Source: Henckelia pumila (Eukaryota; Streptophyta; Magnoliopsida; Lamiales; Gesneriaceae). From it: a stretch of 64,000 nt of DNA. The stretch lies in the NCBI RefSeq assembly GCF_033568475.1, contig NC_133120.1, forward strand, positions 93,142,151 through 93,206,150, written 5' to 3'. The position numbers were made by a program, and so were the translations under genes. Positions within the stretch are counted from its first letter, which is position 1. Every line of letters begins with the position of its first letter. The notes beneath the pieces were generated by a model that saw only the letters and a list, made by a program, of their open reading frames with translations, ran no database searches and was not told the DNA's origin. This document shows, in pieces, positions 22,001 to 32,880 of the stretch.

Positions 22001-25000
22001 GCTTCACATGATTTTATTGCTAAGTTTGTCAGACGATTTCCGGGTAGGGATATTCCTTTACAAACTGTGATTGGTTCTCGGGCTGTGGATACTCTTGTTC
22101 GTACAATTGTATATTTACTTTTTACTAATCGAAATGGTGCTATATATCAGTAAACTGTTGTAAAGTTCTTGTTTGCTCGTCTTATTTTATTTTACCAAAT
22201 CTGAGAGAAAGAGAGTGTTTGGGCAAAATATGGAATTCCAGGTCCTTGTTCATGGTGATGGTTTCACCACTTTCATTTTAAATAGTCCAGGATTCTTTTC
22301 TTGTTGCTCAATGGGTTATGCTAATGGAGTAGTTAGCTCTCAAGGGAGGCAACCTTTGGTTTCCTTCGGGGTGATATCATATGTCCAGTATGCTGAAATA
22401 CCTGATGGCCGCTCATTCCTTGGCGTTCCACACTATTACAGGCATAGCTTGCTTGTTTTGCAAAGAGCAACAAACAATGGAATGAACAACAGCTGAAGTT
22501 TGTGATTAATTTTGGTGATATTGTTGACGGCTTCTGCCCAAAGGACCAGTCTCTAACTGCTATCAATACAATTGTCAACGAGTTTAGTAATTGTGCTCTT
22601 TACTCTTTCTGATGAAAGATAGTAGAAAATGTTTTTTTAAATAAAATTAGTATTTTTCTGATTGCTTCAGCTCAATTGGTTAATTTTCATAGACTTCGTA
22701 TTGATTCCTGCTTTTGGAGTATCATTTCAGGCGACACCGTAAAAAAAATTGAAGGAGAATGGGTACAAGTACAGCTGGGGGAATGTTAATGTGAAGCTTG
22801 CTGAAACCTATGGATTTTGCTGGGGAGTTATGCGAGCTGTACATATTGCATACGAAGCTAGAAAGCAGTTCCCCAACAAGAATAATGAAATGTAACTCTC
22901 GAGCTTAGAGCTTTTACATCAAATGTTATTCATAGTTTACATGTATTGTTTTAGCCAGGGTGAATCAGGTGATAATCGATTGCATATGCAATATTTGACT
23001 GTTTTCCAGTATAGAAAAAGCAGTTTAATTAGAAAGTCCCTTGGGCCACATAATAATGTGATGAAATATTATTTGAACATGGATTGTTTGAGATGGTAGA
23101 ATTTATATAGGTTAATATTGTTTGCAGTGTAACTGATAGAGAAGTGGTATACTTAAAGAGTCATAATGATTTTCCAGAAAATAAATGTGAAGCCTGGCAG
23201 CTACTTTCATCATTAGACCCTCATTGTCATCCTTCTTTGATTCTTTACTTAACATGTCCAAATGCACTGATTAATGATTCAGTGAGGAAATTAACCATCC
23301 ATGTATTCTCTTGTTAATTAAATATGGATAATAAAGTTGAGGAAATTTTGACAACATAGCTCCAATTATACCTTTTTGCTTGTTGAAGGTTTAGCATATA
23401 TTTCCTCAGAAAAAATATTCACGATTATTCTTTATGATATGCTTTGATTTATTATTGTTCTAAGCTGCTGCCATTGGGATTTACAGGATTAATCAACAAC
23501 CGATATTACAATCAATCTCAATATGACCAAGTCAGAAGTAAATGGAGCAAATTCGTCTACTTCTATGTCGGTGCCTAAATGGGTAGTGTACGTTTAGATA
23601 AACTTGTTTATATTGTGGATTTATAGGATATATTTGTGGAAACATTTTTTGTTTTGCGGATACATTTTTAGGTTTTATACGTGATTTGTGGATTTGTGAA
23701 TATTTATCATTTTTTGTATGGATGGATGATTTTATGAATCTAATTAATCATTTGTAGTTTTAGATATTGTGTTATTGTTGTTGTCTATTACTTGTATACT
23801 ATAAATAAAATGGTGAATAATATATATAACAAAAACACTTCGAAAAATTTAATTTGTGGTGAAGTAGAAGAAAATATCTACTTCGCCATATTTAAAATTA
23901 GTGAAGTCGTTCGTAGCAATTACTTCGGTAATTGAAATTCTTTATATGATGAATTACTTCAATATCACCACAATTCAAAAATTGTGAAGTCGTATATTTA
24001 TTTTACTTTGATAATTGTATAATGTGTGAAGTAATAGAGGATTAAATACTTCGTTATTTACAAATTTGATGAAGTAATATACGTGTTTTTTACTTCGGTA
24101 GTGGTCCAATTTCGAACCGATTTGGGTTTTTTGGACCATGCAAAGACTTCGGTAATTATCGATCTGTTAATTCGGTTTTAATGCGAAGTTAAAAATACCC
24201 TTTTATTTTACGTGCATCTACTTCGGTACTAATATGTCTATTACTTCAGTTAATATCTGAAATAATAGGCAGAAATTCTACTAGTGTACATTACTCAACG
24301 ACTCATTTTCATCCATTTAATGTTGGGGTTTTTTCCTTAATTTGCACCATATTTAATTTTTTTTAAATATTTTAAGTTTAACAAGGCCGTACACTTCATA
24401 GCCATATATATGAGCTAGAATTATGTATTTATATATATATCTTCCTTAATTTAATTCTCTGGCCAGCTATAGCTATTTGTTTTGAACGTGAATATATATT
24501 GAATTTCAAAAAGATAATTAAAGATCAGCGGCCTTTTCAGAGTTGTGTCTCCATTATACAACCGTTTGAGGGGGGGGTTAATTATGACAAGGACAAAAGC
24601 AAAATTCCCATAAAAGTTGACATTACAGAGTCATGATAAGGAAATAAATTGAGATAATGGTATCATTAAAACAAAATAGGATTAAGAAAGCAATATATTA
24701 CCTTAATTGTATAGACACATATCAATTTCGTATTTATTAGGTACGACTTTCTAGTTTTATCACCGTGCATGAATGAACCAATATTCACCGGCCACCAGTG
24801 CTCAAAATATTTCTTCATACTGGACTTTCCCAAATTCGATCATGGAAACAAATAACATTGACGAAAACATTTACACACGAGTGATAAGTTTGATGCCAGC
24901 CTTTTCGAGTGATAAGTTTGATGCGGCCCAAAGGGAATAAATAAATAAATATACTGGAATTAATTAAGGAGTCGGAGAAAGAGGTACGTACCATTGGGAG

Positions 25001-25215
25001 TCATAACCGCGGGAAATGGTGGAAGCCTGCAGCTTCGCTGTCATCATCACTAACACGCCTGTTAAGCTTGTCGACGCACACAACAATCGGATCAACGCAT
25101 GCATGACGTCAGCTTTCCCGTACCCAGCCACCTCCTGGCCGCCGTTCCTCCGCCCACCATCCGCCCTCGTCTCAATGACCACATCCACCCCTTCTCTGGA
25201 CCCATTCCTCGCCAT
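19088..25215 (-). CDS. CASP-like membrane protein gene A (three exons; transposon in intron 1)
   Basis: Minus-strand gene. Exon 1 is 24992-25215, exon 2 19426-19561 and exon 3 19088-19270, giving an in-frame 180-residue protein. Start ATG 25215 (MARNGSREGV) aligns with paralogue B. Four membrane segments lie at about residues 38-60, 76-92, 113-130 and 148-176. The CASP-family Arg in TM1 (R43, HALIRLLCAS) and Asp in TM3 (D119, LFAADL) are kept. CASP-like proteins form plasma-membrane scaffolds; Casparian strip CASPs position cell-wall machinery. Odd points: an 8-bp GTACGTAC insertion relative to B truncates exon 1 and provides the only good donor. About 11 residues between TM3 and TM4 are lost, and intron 1 holds a 4.67 kb CACTA-type element. 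It may be expressed or decaying. Confidence 0.75.
19860..20130 (+). pseudogene. 5'-leader-like segment with short ORF in element 3
   Basis: A CT-rich stretch ('cttcttcaaccctagcc') typical of plant leaders starts directly inside the left array and leads to ATGGACGAATCGAGATCC, then a stop at 20128-20130. The open reading at 19816-20130 (104 codons) begins in the array and is not a recognised protein. Further exon-like blocks of unknown origin lie near 20690-20729 (ends at a GTATGA donor), 20836-20950 and 21312-21515. Confidence 0.35.
21935..21988 (+). pseudogene. Captured 2Fe-2S ferredoxin-like exon (NDH subunit PnsB3-like)
   Basis: A 54-bp exon with acceptor GATAG and donor GTAACA reads GKVINSGGAGSCGTCIVE. 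G-x-C-G-x-C is the cluster-binding loop of ferredoxin-like domains. The wording is closest to the plastid NDH-complex protein PnsB3/NDF4 (G-K-V-x-N-C-G-G-G-G-x-C-G-T-C), but a whole-protein comparison was not possible. The next cluster cysteine region is absent. Confidence 0.5.
22203..22494 (+). pseudogene. Unidentified open exon-like segment in element 3
   Basis: About 97 open codons with protein-like composition (VLVHGDGFTTFILNSPGFFS, VPHYYRHSLLVLQRATNN), then TGA. A second open block follows in another frame (22500-22612, INFGDIVDGFCPKDQSLTA). I do not recognise either. The second contig lacks one G of a GGGG run, which closes this frame there. Confidence 0.35.
22731..22891 (+). pseudogene. 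Captured HDR / IspH exon (4-hydroxy-3-methylbut-2-enyl diphosphate reductase)
   Basis: After acceptor TTTCAG one frame gives KENGYKYSWGNVNVKLAE then TYGFCWGVMRAVHIAYEAR and KQFPNK. This is the N-terminal block of plant plastid HDR, where YGFCWGV carries the first cysteine of the Fe-S cluster. HDR makes IPP and DMAPP in the last step of the MEP pathway. The 5' end of the exon needs a frame change in a run of A, and only this one exon is present. Dead fragment carried by element 3. Confidence 0.75.
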
Positions 25216-25297
25216 GATCTCACCTTTTCTTTCTTTCTTAGTTTCTTTGGTTTGAATGAAAAATGGAGTGCAATGCATTATTGGAGGGCTATGAAGT

Positions 25298-25308
25298 TAT
25301 ATATATAG
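25298..25308 (-). promoter_or_regulatory. TATA box candidate of CASPL-A
   Basis: CTATATATATAA on the minus strand, about 85 bases before the ATG at 25215. That spacing would give a leader of roughly 50 bases. Confidence 0.45.
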
Positions 25309-25349
25309 TACATTTTCGGCTAGCTTTTGGTTTTAAACAGAGGGAGTGA

Positions 25350-25355
25350 CACGTG
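25350..25355. promoter_or_regulatory. G-box / ABRE upstream of CASPL-A
   Basis: CACGTG inside GAGTGACACGTGGCA, about 135 bases before the ATG. The same 13-15 bases are kept upstream of CASPL-B although the surrounding DNA has diverged. ACACGTGGC is the classical bZIP-bound ABA-response element. Confidence 0.5.
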
Positions 25356-25439
25356 GCATATATATTTACAACATTACGTGAAATTAAAATGATGGGTCCG
25401 TATAACTGCTCTTAATGTTTTTTTTTTTCAAGTGAAGAA

Positions 25440-25563
25440 ATGATTTTATAATTATGTGTGAAATTAAATCAAACCCAACTTTTTAAATTTATATTCAATC
25501 ATTGTTTTTGATTTGTAAAATATCTAGAAAAGTAATACATATAACAATATTTTTTGGCTTGTA
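25440..25563. repeat. CASPL-B 3' flank, related to 10556-10676
   Basis: Marks the boundary between CASPL-A's upstream region and CASPL-B's downstream region. The adjoining AGCTAGCTAGC..GATTTCACTTGAATTAGT (25560-25600) is shared with the 3' flank of CASPL-A at 18860-18900, so the tandem unit includes downstream DNA. Confidence 0.55.
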
Positions 25564-25756
25564 GCTAGCTAGCTAGCAAAGGATTTCACTTGAATTAGTC
25601 ATCCCATACAAACAACAGATGTAAACCAACTAAAAGAACATAATAGACTAATACATGATTCGTGCAAGTACATAATCCATCCACATTAATGAACAAGGCT
25701 AAGTTCGAAACCATGAGAAAATATTGAAACCTAAAACGAAATGAAAACCGAATCGA

Positions 25757-27542
25757 TCAGTGCTCCGATAGCCACGCAACATCAAGAACCACAGAAACAG
25801 CAAGCAAGAAGCAGCTTAAAAAACGTCAAGGCTATGGCCACAGCAACATGATCACAGAAAGAATGCAAGGGCTTGCAGAAATCCGGAAGGTCCGAATGAC
25901 GGATCCCTGTTCGGTTCAAGTTCGTCACGCCTGATGCAGCTGATCCTGCACTCATCATAGCATATGCAAACATCTGCATCCATGAATATACATATACGTT
26001 ACTTTAATTTACTCATATCATTTTTTTTTTTGTAAATGTATAGTGTATAATTTATATATCGTGCCTAGAAATTAATCAAGGAAAGTACTCGTGTTTCAAT
26101 GAAATTGAGACACATCTGCACCAACATAATAAGCAAGAGCCTCTCACTATAACCACTGTTGGTTTGGCATACATTAATTTTAATTTCCTCATCATAATAT
26201 CTTTAATTATTTTAAACAACAAATCAACATTTGATATTAAAATATAATTATAATGTACATGCATAGCGTGGGAGGCTTTACTACAATATATATTACCTGA
26301 TCTGCAGCAAAAATGAGCCATGCCTGATTCCTAGAAGGAATGATGGGAGGTTTGCTCAACATTCCCCGCAATTTTCCGACCAATTGAACCAATGAATGAA
26401 ATGCCACCACGCCACATACTCCCACCAGATACCTGATTATTATGATTATTATGTCAACACAAAATTTACATTACTCAACTACTCTTTTTCATCCATTTCT
26501 TGTTGCGTTTTCTCCTTAATTAATTTGCACCATATTTAATTTTTAAAGATTTCAAGTTTAACAAGGTACACTTCAATAATGAATCATATATAGTAATAAT
26601 ATAGCCATATATATATATATAATGATCAGCTAGCGCCTAGTACGTGTTTATATTCCTTACTTTTGTGGCTATTTGTTTTGAAGGAGAATATAAATGGAAT
26701 TTCAAAAGATAATTAAAGTGGATTCACGGGTTCTTGTTTTTATACACTCTGGTGTATGGCGTTAAGAAAGAGGGCCCTTTCCTGACTTCTGTCTCCATAT
26801 TATAACAAGGACAATTTCGTGATGAGCAAATAAATTGACATAATGGTATCATTAAAAAAAAAATAGGATTAAGACACCAATATATAATCTTAATTATACA
26901 AACACATCGATTTCGTATTTATTACGACTTTTCTAGTTTTATCACCACTCCCAGGTCCCGTTGCATGAATGAAAATGAACCCATGACCAATATTCACCCA
27001 GTACTCAAAATATAATTTCCCACTGGACTTTTCTGTTTGTTTTTTTTTTTTTTTTATGTAAAAACTCAAATTATAATATAACTTAAACCAAACAAAAACC
27101 TTAAACCAAACAGTACAGGATCGGATGCATATGGTACAAGGCCTTTTCGTACGTACCAAATTAATTAAGGTGTATATATTATGTTGATAAAAAAATTGGA
27201 ATTATAATTTTGTCGAGTGACAAATTAGCTAGTTTGATGCCAAAAAAAAAAAAAAAATTAAGAAACATACTCGAAGGAGTCGGAGAAAGACCACTGGGAA
27301 TCGACGGGGATGTCGAAGCCGTAAAGGGAAATGGTGGAAGCCTGCTTGGCTGTGATCATCACCAACATGCCTCCCATGCTTGTCAACATACACAACCACC
27401 GGATCAACACATGCATGACGTCAGATTTCCGGTACCCAGCCACCTCCTGACCGCCGTTCCTCGGCCCACCGTCCGCCCTCGTCTCCGTCAGCTCAATTAC
27501 CACATCCACCCCGTTTCTGGACCCATTATTATTCCTCGTCAT
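25757..27542 (-). CDS. CASP-like membrane protein gene B (three exons; one extra base in exon 3 in this copy)
   Basis: Exon 1 is 27271-27542 ([11 protein letters not shown]..., donor GTATGT), exon 2 26297-26432 and exon 3 25757-25973. The intended protein is 207 residues with four membrane segments: about 43-65, 92-112, 128-150 and 177-204. R48 in TM1 (HVLIRWL) and D135 in TM3 (FAADQM) are the conserved CASP pair. The N-terminus is hydrophilic, with SR/RN-rich sequence, and faces the cytosol in this family. In this contig exon 3 has six A where the second contig has five (25815-25820 against 60485-60489). The shorter run keeps the frame to ...[11 protein letters not shown] and a stop, so the break here is most likely a consensus error. 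It is the tandem paralogue of gene A, same strand, and has the empty transposon site in intron 1. Confidence 0.85.
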
Positions 27543-27638
27543 CTCTAACCTTTTCTTTCTTTCTTAGTTTCTTTTGGCTTGAATGAAAAATGAAGGGGAC
27601 TTAATTGTATACATTTCCGGCTAGTTTTTGGGGAGTGA

Positions 27639-27644
27639 CACGTG
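27639..27644. promoter_or_regulatory. G-box / ABRE upstream of CASPL-B
   Basis: CACGTG within GGGAGTGACACGTGGCA, about 97 bases before the ATG at 27542. Matches the site upstream of CASPL-A. Confidence 0.5.
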
Positions 27645-27649
27645 GCAAA

Positions 27650-28656
27650 TATGGGAATATCTAGGTTCTAGTTTTTACAACATCACGTGAAATTAAATTA
27701 TATATGAATTAATTATACATTGTAAATCATGAAATGGGTTTTTCAAATAAAGTGGACAAATTAAATAATTTTGAGTAAAGATGTATTCCTTGACTCCATA
27801 AGAATTTCGTTTATTTTTATAAATCAATCACGTATTCTATTTGAAAATTCATATACACATATGAAACGTGAGAAGAATGGAAAGCTAGATTTGAATTGCA
27901 TTGTGCAGGCGGTCCAAATTTAACAAAAACTTCAACTTATCATGTACGTAGTCCATAGTTTAATTGGGCCGATCCAACACAAAGATTAGTGGGTCGTGGG
28001 TAGATGTGAGTTGTGACCTTAAAACTCACACTAATTAATCCCATATTGGCCCGACTCATACGGCACAACACCACAGCTCTAGGCCCAGACGCGTCATGTA
28101 GACATTCAAGATAAGCTTCTTCAATAAACAGAACATCAAGACTCAAAAAAATGGCGTCTTATTTACCAAAACGCAAGACTCTACTTTTCTTTATGTTAAT
28201 CAAACATCATAAATCAGCTATCAGTAAAAAAATATATATATATATATGAGAGTTTTAGTGTAATGCTTCAAATTCGACGATTATCCTACGATATCAAAAC
28301 GAGTCTTTTCAGCATGCTCGTGTCCTCGTTCACATTCACCCTCAAAAAACTTATCCGGGAGTCACTCATCCTGTAACTACTCCAAGTCAAGCAACCCTTA
28401 ACATAAATTTCTTAAGAGAAGAGCTATAAAAAAAAATGCATCTTCTTAATATGAGTAGTATCTTTCATATAGTTTAATCCCTCCTCAACCGTGAAGTTCC
28501 ATGTCAACACAATCTCAGAATCCCTCTCATTTCAGTACGGGATAAGTTCATTCATATCTTCTTTCTCTTATAAGCCTTCCAGGAGCCGCCCAATATTGTC
28601 CTTGCAACCTCTTGGCACCTATCACTACTCGCCCTCGTCACCCCCGGGCGTCAAAT
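27650..28656. other. Upstream intergenic DNA of CASPL-B with repeat-like tail
   Basis: No gene. 28141-28190 matches 11246-11290. From about 28470 to 28656 there is a GC-richer segment (AATCCCTCTCATTTCAGTAC, CCTCGTCACCCCCGGGCGTC) that looks like a dispersed repeat, but its family is not recognised. Confidence 0.35.
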
Positions 28657-28659
28657 TTA

Positions 28660-28969
28660 GTTTCCGTTTGGACATATACTTTAAAAATATTTTCAGTATT
28701 TTATATGTGTGAAAAACTTAGAGTATGTGTTTGGATAATTTTTTGTAAAATGTTTTTGAAAATTTGTTCTTAAAATATAGTTTTTAATTAAAGAACACTT
28801 TAAAGGCGTTTTTAGAATTGCACCGTGAAATGAAAATATGAATAACATTACTTTTGAAATGCTAAAATATTTTTATAAAATAGTTGTTCGAACACATATT
28901 TATTCTTAAAATATTTTTTAAAATATTTTATAAAAATATTTTAAAAAATGTGCATGTCTAAACGAAACC
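28660..28969. mobile_element. Tourist-like MITE, 310 bp, TSD TTA
   Basis: GTTTCCGTTTGGACATA at the left matches, inverted, the right end (GGTTTCGTTTAGACATG read inward). TTA is duplicated at 28657-28659 and 28970-28972. The interior is AAAATATTTT-rich inverted sequence without coding. The second-contig version is at 63326-63635. Confidence 0.65.
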
Positions 28970-28972
28970 TTA

Positions 28973-29754
28973 ACAAAATATCACGTTTTTTTTTTTTGTT
29001 ATTAAATTTATAAATTATGAAGAAGTTGAAAAAAAAAATCAGATCTATATTGTTTGAAAACAAAAATGACAAGTTGAAAATATATTCAAAAGCTGGTAAT
29101 GTTTGATAAATATATGGTTCTACTGACTTTTATTAGAATGATCCATAATTTTGTCGGAGCATACCAGTATCCTAGCTACTAGCTTTTGGATTTCGAATAA
29201 ACTAAGCATATGTTAATTTATTGTGCATAATCAAGGTTCAAAAAAACACATAAAAATTATTATTTCAAGTCAAAAACCAATAATCACCTTTTTTTTTTCT
29301 TTTGGCAATACATGCACGAAACTAAAATATTAATATGTACTCCGGAAACAGTACTACTGTAATCGCCTCGGGCGATGGTGGGATAGTGTATGCATTATTT
29401 GTACCTGAAGTTACGATTCATGTCGAGGGGGAGTGACAGGAAAATGGAGCTAGACATGCATGGGGCACAGTATACCACATACATCACACGTACACTTGAA
29501 TAATATATATATATATAGCAAGAGAAAACATGGTGCATGCGCATCCAATAAGTGCATGTGATCCTCTTCCCCACTCAAACGTGCATATATTAATTGGCGC
29601 ATGTATGTCAAAATTCATGCACTTTCGGGGGCTATATTACAGGCACATGCAATGTACTTGGAACCACATTAATTCATTGTGTTTGTTCCAAGTGATCGTA
29701 TCGGAGCTATATATATGTTGGTAAAAGGAGATGGCCTTATTAGTTATTAGTTGG
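28973..29754. other. Intergenic DNA, nothing recognised
   Basis: AT-rich with scattered AT microsatellites. The second contig stops matching only because the window ends (29335 corresponds to 64000). Confidence 0.5.
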
Positions 29755-29762
29755 AGTGTTGC

Positions 29763-30329
29763 CAGGGACGTAACCAAGATTTTGCGGTAAGGAAGGGCTA
29801 ATTTTACATTAAAAAAATATGAATAAAACTCATAAGGTCAATATACATATTAGATTTATGTTAATATTTTATTATTCATATATCTTTCAACTTGTTTATG
29901 ATTTTAAAAAAAATTGAATATCAATCATGCTAGTAATGACACAAAATTTTAATATATCAATATCCTTATAAATATTTTATATATTCAACAGTGAATTTAT
30001 TTTAATAATTAAATTATATTTTATAAAATATTTTGAAAATTTGATGGTTAATGAATCAAAAAAATTTCTCTTTAAAATAAGTTGAATAATTGTTTTATAT
30101 TTTATAAAGTATAATTTTTTTAATGGGATAATATACATAATTATAGATTTACTTTGAATTTATGATGTTATTTTGTACTCAATAGCATATAATGTTCAAT
30201 ATATTGAATGTTCCATGAAATGATCTATATAAACACAAATTTTATAAGCCTAAATATTTAAATAAAACTCACATATATCAATAAATTAAAAAATCCAATC
30301 AATTGCAATTAATATATATAACTAACTCA

Positions 30330-30367
<38 letters not shown>

Positions 30368-30433
30368 TAACTATATGGGCTGGGCTAGACTGGGCTGAAG
30401 CTCAGCCTAGCTCCCCATATAGTTCCGTCCCTG
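29763..30433. mobile_element. Non-autonomous hAT-type element, 671 bp, TSD AGTGTTGC
   Basis: The TIR CAGGGACGTAAC at the left pairs with CAGGGACGGAAC read inward from the right. A perfect 8-bp target-site duplication AGTGTTGC is at 29755-29762 and 30434-30441, the hAT hallmark. The interior is AT-rich with an (AT)n run near 30335-30360 and no transposase. The perfect TSD suggests a fairly recent insertion. Confidence 0.85.
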
Positions 30434-30496
30434 AGTGTTGCATAGCACAACGATAACAATCAAAACGTGGCTTTTGAAATGTATATATATATATCA

Positions 30497-30974
30497 CGAA
30501 TTAGCTAGTATAGTAATATGAGAAATATAACATTGATATATATTTTAAACTTTAATAACATTTAATTGTTATACTATATGCTCCTTAGTCTATTGATACA
30601 AATATCACGTACGTCTTGAGCATTAACTTCAAAGAACAAAAAAGAAAAAAAGAAGGTAAGAAGGTAAGAATTATCTTTTCATATTTCTCAACATGTTTCC
30701 AGCATTTAATTCTAATCGCATATCCATGCAAGTATACTTGGTACAGCGTACGATGTGATCGATAAATATAAATATAAATAATATATATATATATTCGATT
30801 CCCTAAATTGAGAGGTCAATTATTCGCTGCAATCCATGTTAAATTATTTGTTAGTTATAAATTCATTAGAATTACGACGGTGTCCACTAAATTCGAATTT
30901 AAAATCTTTTTATTTTTCTTTTCGGTTGGGACCAATGCGAAAGGAGGAGACCATGTTCGTATCGTATGTAGACC
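30497..30974. repeat. Local direct duplication, copy 1
   Basis: Matches 31786-32173 (offset about 1289) through several blocks: CGAATTAGCTAGTATA, CACGT..CTTGAGCATTAACTTC, CAACATGTTTCCAGCATT and GGGACCAATGC.AAAGGAGGA. Copy 1 has extra AT-rich DNA near 30725-30800. Neither copy has a recognisable gene. Confidence 0.7.
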
Positions 30975-31785
30975 TCATATTTATTTTTTATAATATGTTC
31001 AATGTCTTTATTTATTTATGTAACTTGCATTGCTATACAGATAATAAATATCAGAATTGAATAAAAAAGTAATTGTATTAAAATAAAAATTATTTGTTAT
31101 ACTTGAGTCAATAAAATCTCTAGCCAACAGTTAGCTTGCAGCGCAACTACTCTAACAATCTCCTACTTGTCCTAAAGCCAACTATTCATGAATTTTAATC
31201 TCATTGCTTCGCGATACTTCTCAACAAGGACGGATCTAGTTTAGACCAGTCTTAGGTTATTGCTCATCCTCAAAATTTTTTTATGACATATGTTAAATTG
31301 TTTTACTTAATCCAATAAAACTTAATTTTGACACCGAAATTAAGCCTAGTTCATCTTCTTAATTCTAATGCACAACTTCACTTTTTTGGGAGGAAAATTG
31401 CATTTTAGTCATGCAAATTTATCATTTTATAATTTTGATTCTTTATGTTATCAAATTTCAGTTTTAGTCACACAAATTTTTTTTTTGTAATTCTACTTTT
31501 TTTTATTGGAAGTGCTAATGTGTCACTATATACTTCAGTGTCATACCAGTAATGCATTGTTTCCATGCATGTCAAAGCCAAGTCGAAAGAAAGATGAAAG
31601 CTGCCAAAAAAAAAAAAAAAACCCAAAGATAGCGAACTAAAATTGAAATTTAACAAAATTGAAGATAAAAATCCTAAAGCCCATGTTGGTCATTCTTGAT
31701 TTATGTGAGTGAATTGTTTGTGCTTGTTTATGCGTTGGTTCTAACTTCTAATGGTTTCGAGTAATCAATCTTCAACATATATATA

Positions 31786-32173
31786 CGAATTAGCTAGTAT
31801 AATTTATTATGGGAAATATAATTGATATATATTTTAAACTTAAATAACATTTAATTGTTATACTAAACGCTCCTTAGTCTATTGATGATACAAATATCAC
31901 GTCTTGAGCATTAACTTCAAAGAACCAAAAAGAAAAAAGAAAGAATATATTACTTATCTTTCATCTTTATCAACATGTTTCCAGCATTAAATTCTAAATC
32001 GAGAGGTCAATTATTCGCCGCAATCAATGTTAAGTTATTTGTTACTCCTATAAATTCATTAGAATTAAGATATATGGTGGTCACTAAATTCGAATTTAAA
32101 ATCCTTTTTTTTTTCTTTTCCGTCGGGACCAATGCAAAAGGAGGAGAGACCATGTTCGTATCGTACGTAGACC
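31786..32173. repeat. Local direct duplication, copy 2
   Basis: Second copy of 30497-30974. The copies are clearly diverged, so this is an old duplication, unlike the contig-scale repeat. Confidence 0.7.
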
Positions 32174-32880
32174 GCAACATTAATTTGCTCCACCGCTCAA
32201 ATTGCTCATACATAAAAATTATTAAAATGTTGTACAAAGATTGAAATTAAAAAGCCCTTCTCTTCGTGACCATATAATATTAATGTTGAAAATTATAGGT
32301 ATTGAATTATTTCCTAAAATACGAATAATTGTAGTTCATTTCTTCAATTATTTGCGCGATTAATGGATCATCCGCAAATCCATGATCAATTAAGATTTGA
32401 TTGTTTGTTTGCTATAAATTTAGAGACAGATGTACAAAGTGAAAGCTACAAATATGGGGAGGGAAGAGCATGTGGCCCTCCATGTGCAATGCCCAATATT
32501 CAAGGAAATAATAGACACAGGCACACAGCACCCTTCACTACAGTCTACACATATGTTATTTATATATATATATATATCCCTTGCACGCATTTCAAACTAT
32601 TAATTGTTTTCATTGCTTCTTTCAATTTGTCACCTTCTGTCTATCTCATTGCAAATTTCAAAAATATTTTATGGCGTAAATTAATTAAAATAATAAATGT
32701 ATGAAATCGTTTTACAAAGCCCAAAGTTGACATTAAAACTCAATTAGTACTCTAGTTTATAAATAAAGATGCTGCATATTTATTTAGTATAATTTTATTC
32801 TATTATTAGTGTTAAAAACGTACATGCGCCTTAGATCAAGAGCCCTGTATCTGGGCCGTCGATGGTGACACGAGGAGCAA
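32174..32880. other. Intergenic DNA downstream of the GATA gene
   Basis: AT-rich, with an AT microsatellite at about 32560-32577. No gene seen. The last 50 bases are the likely 3' UTR of the GATA gene. Confidence 0.45.

Larger units (their letters stand above)
19615..24286. mobile_element. Gene-carrying CACTA-type transposon (element 3), about 4672 bp, in CASPL-A intron 1
   Basis: The TIRs are CACTAGTAGAATT at both ends (inverted). Subterminal motifs around TTACTTCGG / CCGAAGTAA fill about 19625-19850 and 23830-24260, a family unrelated to the ACAACG arrays. The paralogous intron of CASPL-B (26453-26480) shows the empty site AAATTTACATTACTC. Here TAC is duplicated (19611-19613 and 24287-24289), with one extra G before the left TIR. 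No transposase is present. Contents in order: a 5'-leader-like segment (19860-20130), several unidentified exon-like blocks, a 2Fe-2S ferredoxin-like exon and an HDR exon. It postdates the A/B gene duplication. The second-contig version is at 54285-58955. Confidence 0.85.

Noticed and set aside
25016-25255. 79-codon plus-strand open reading (and the similar one at 27210-27548)
   Set aside because: Antisense shadow of the CASP-like exon 1, which has start, donor and phase support on the minus strand.
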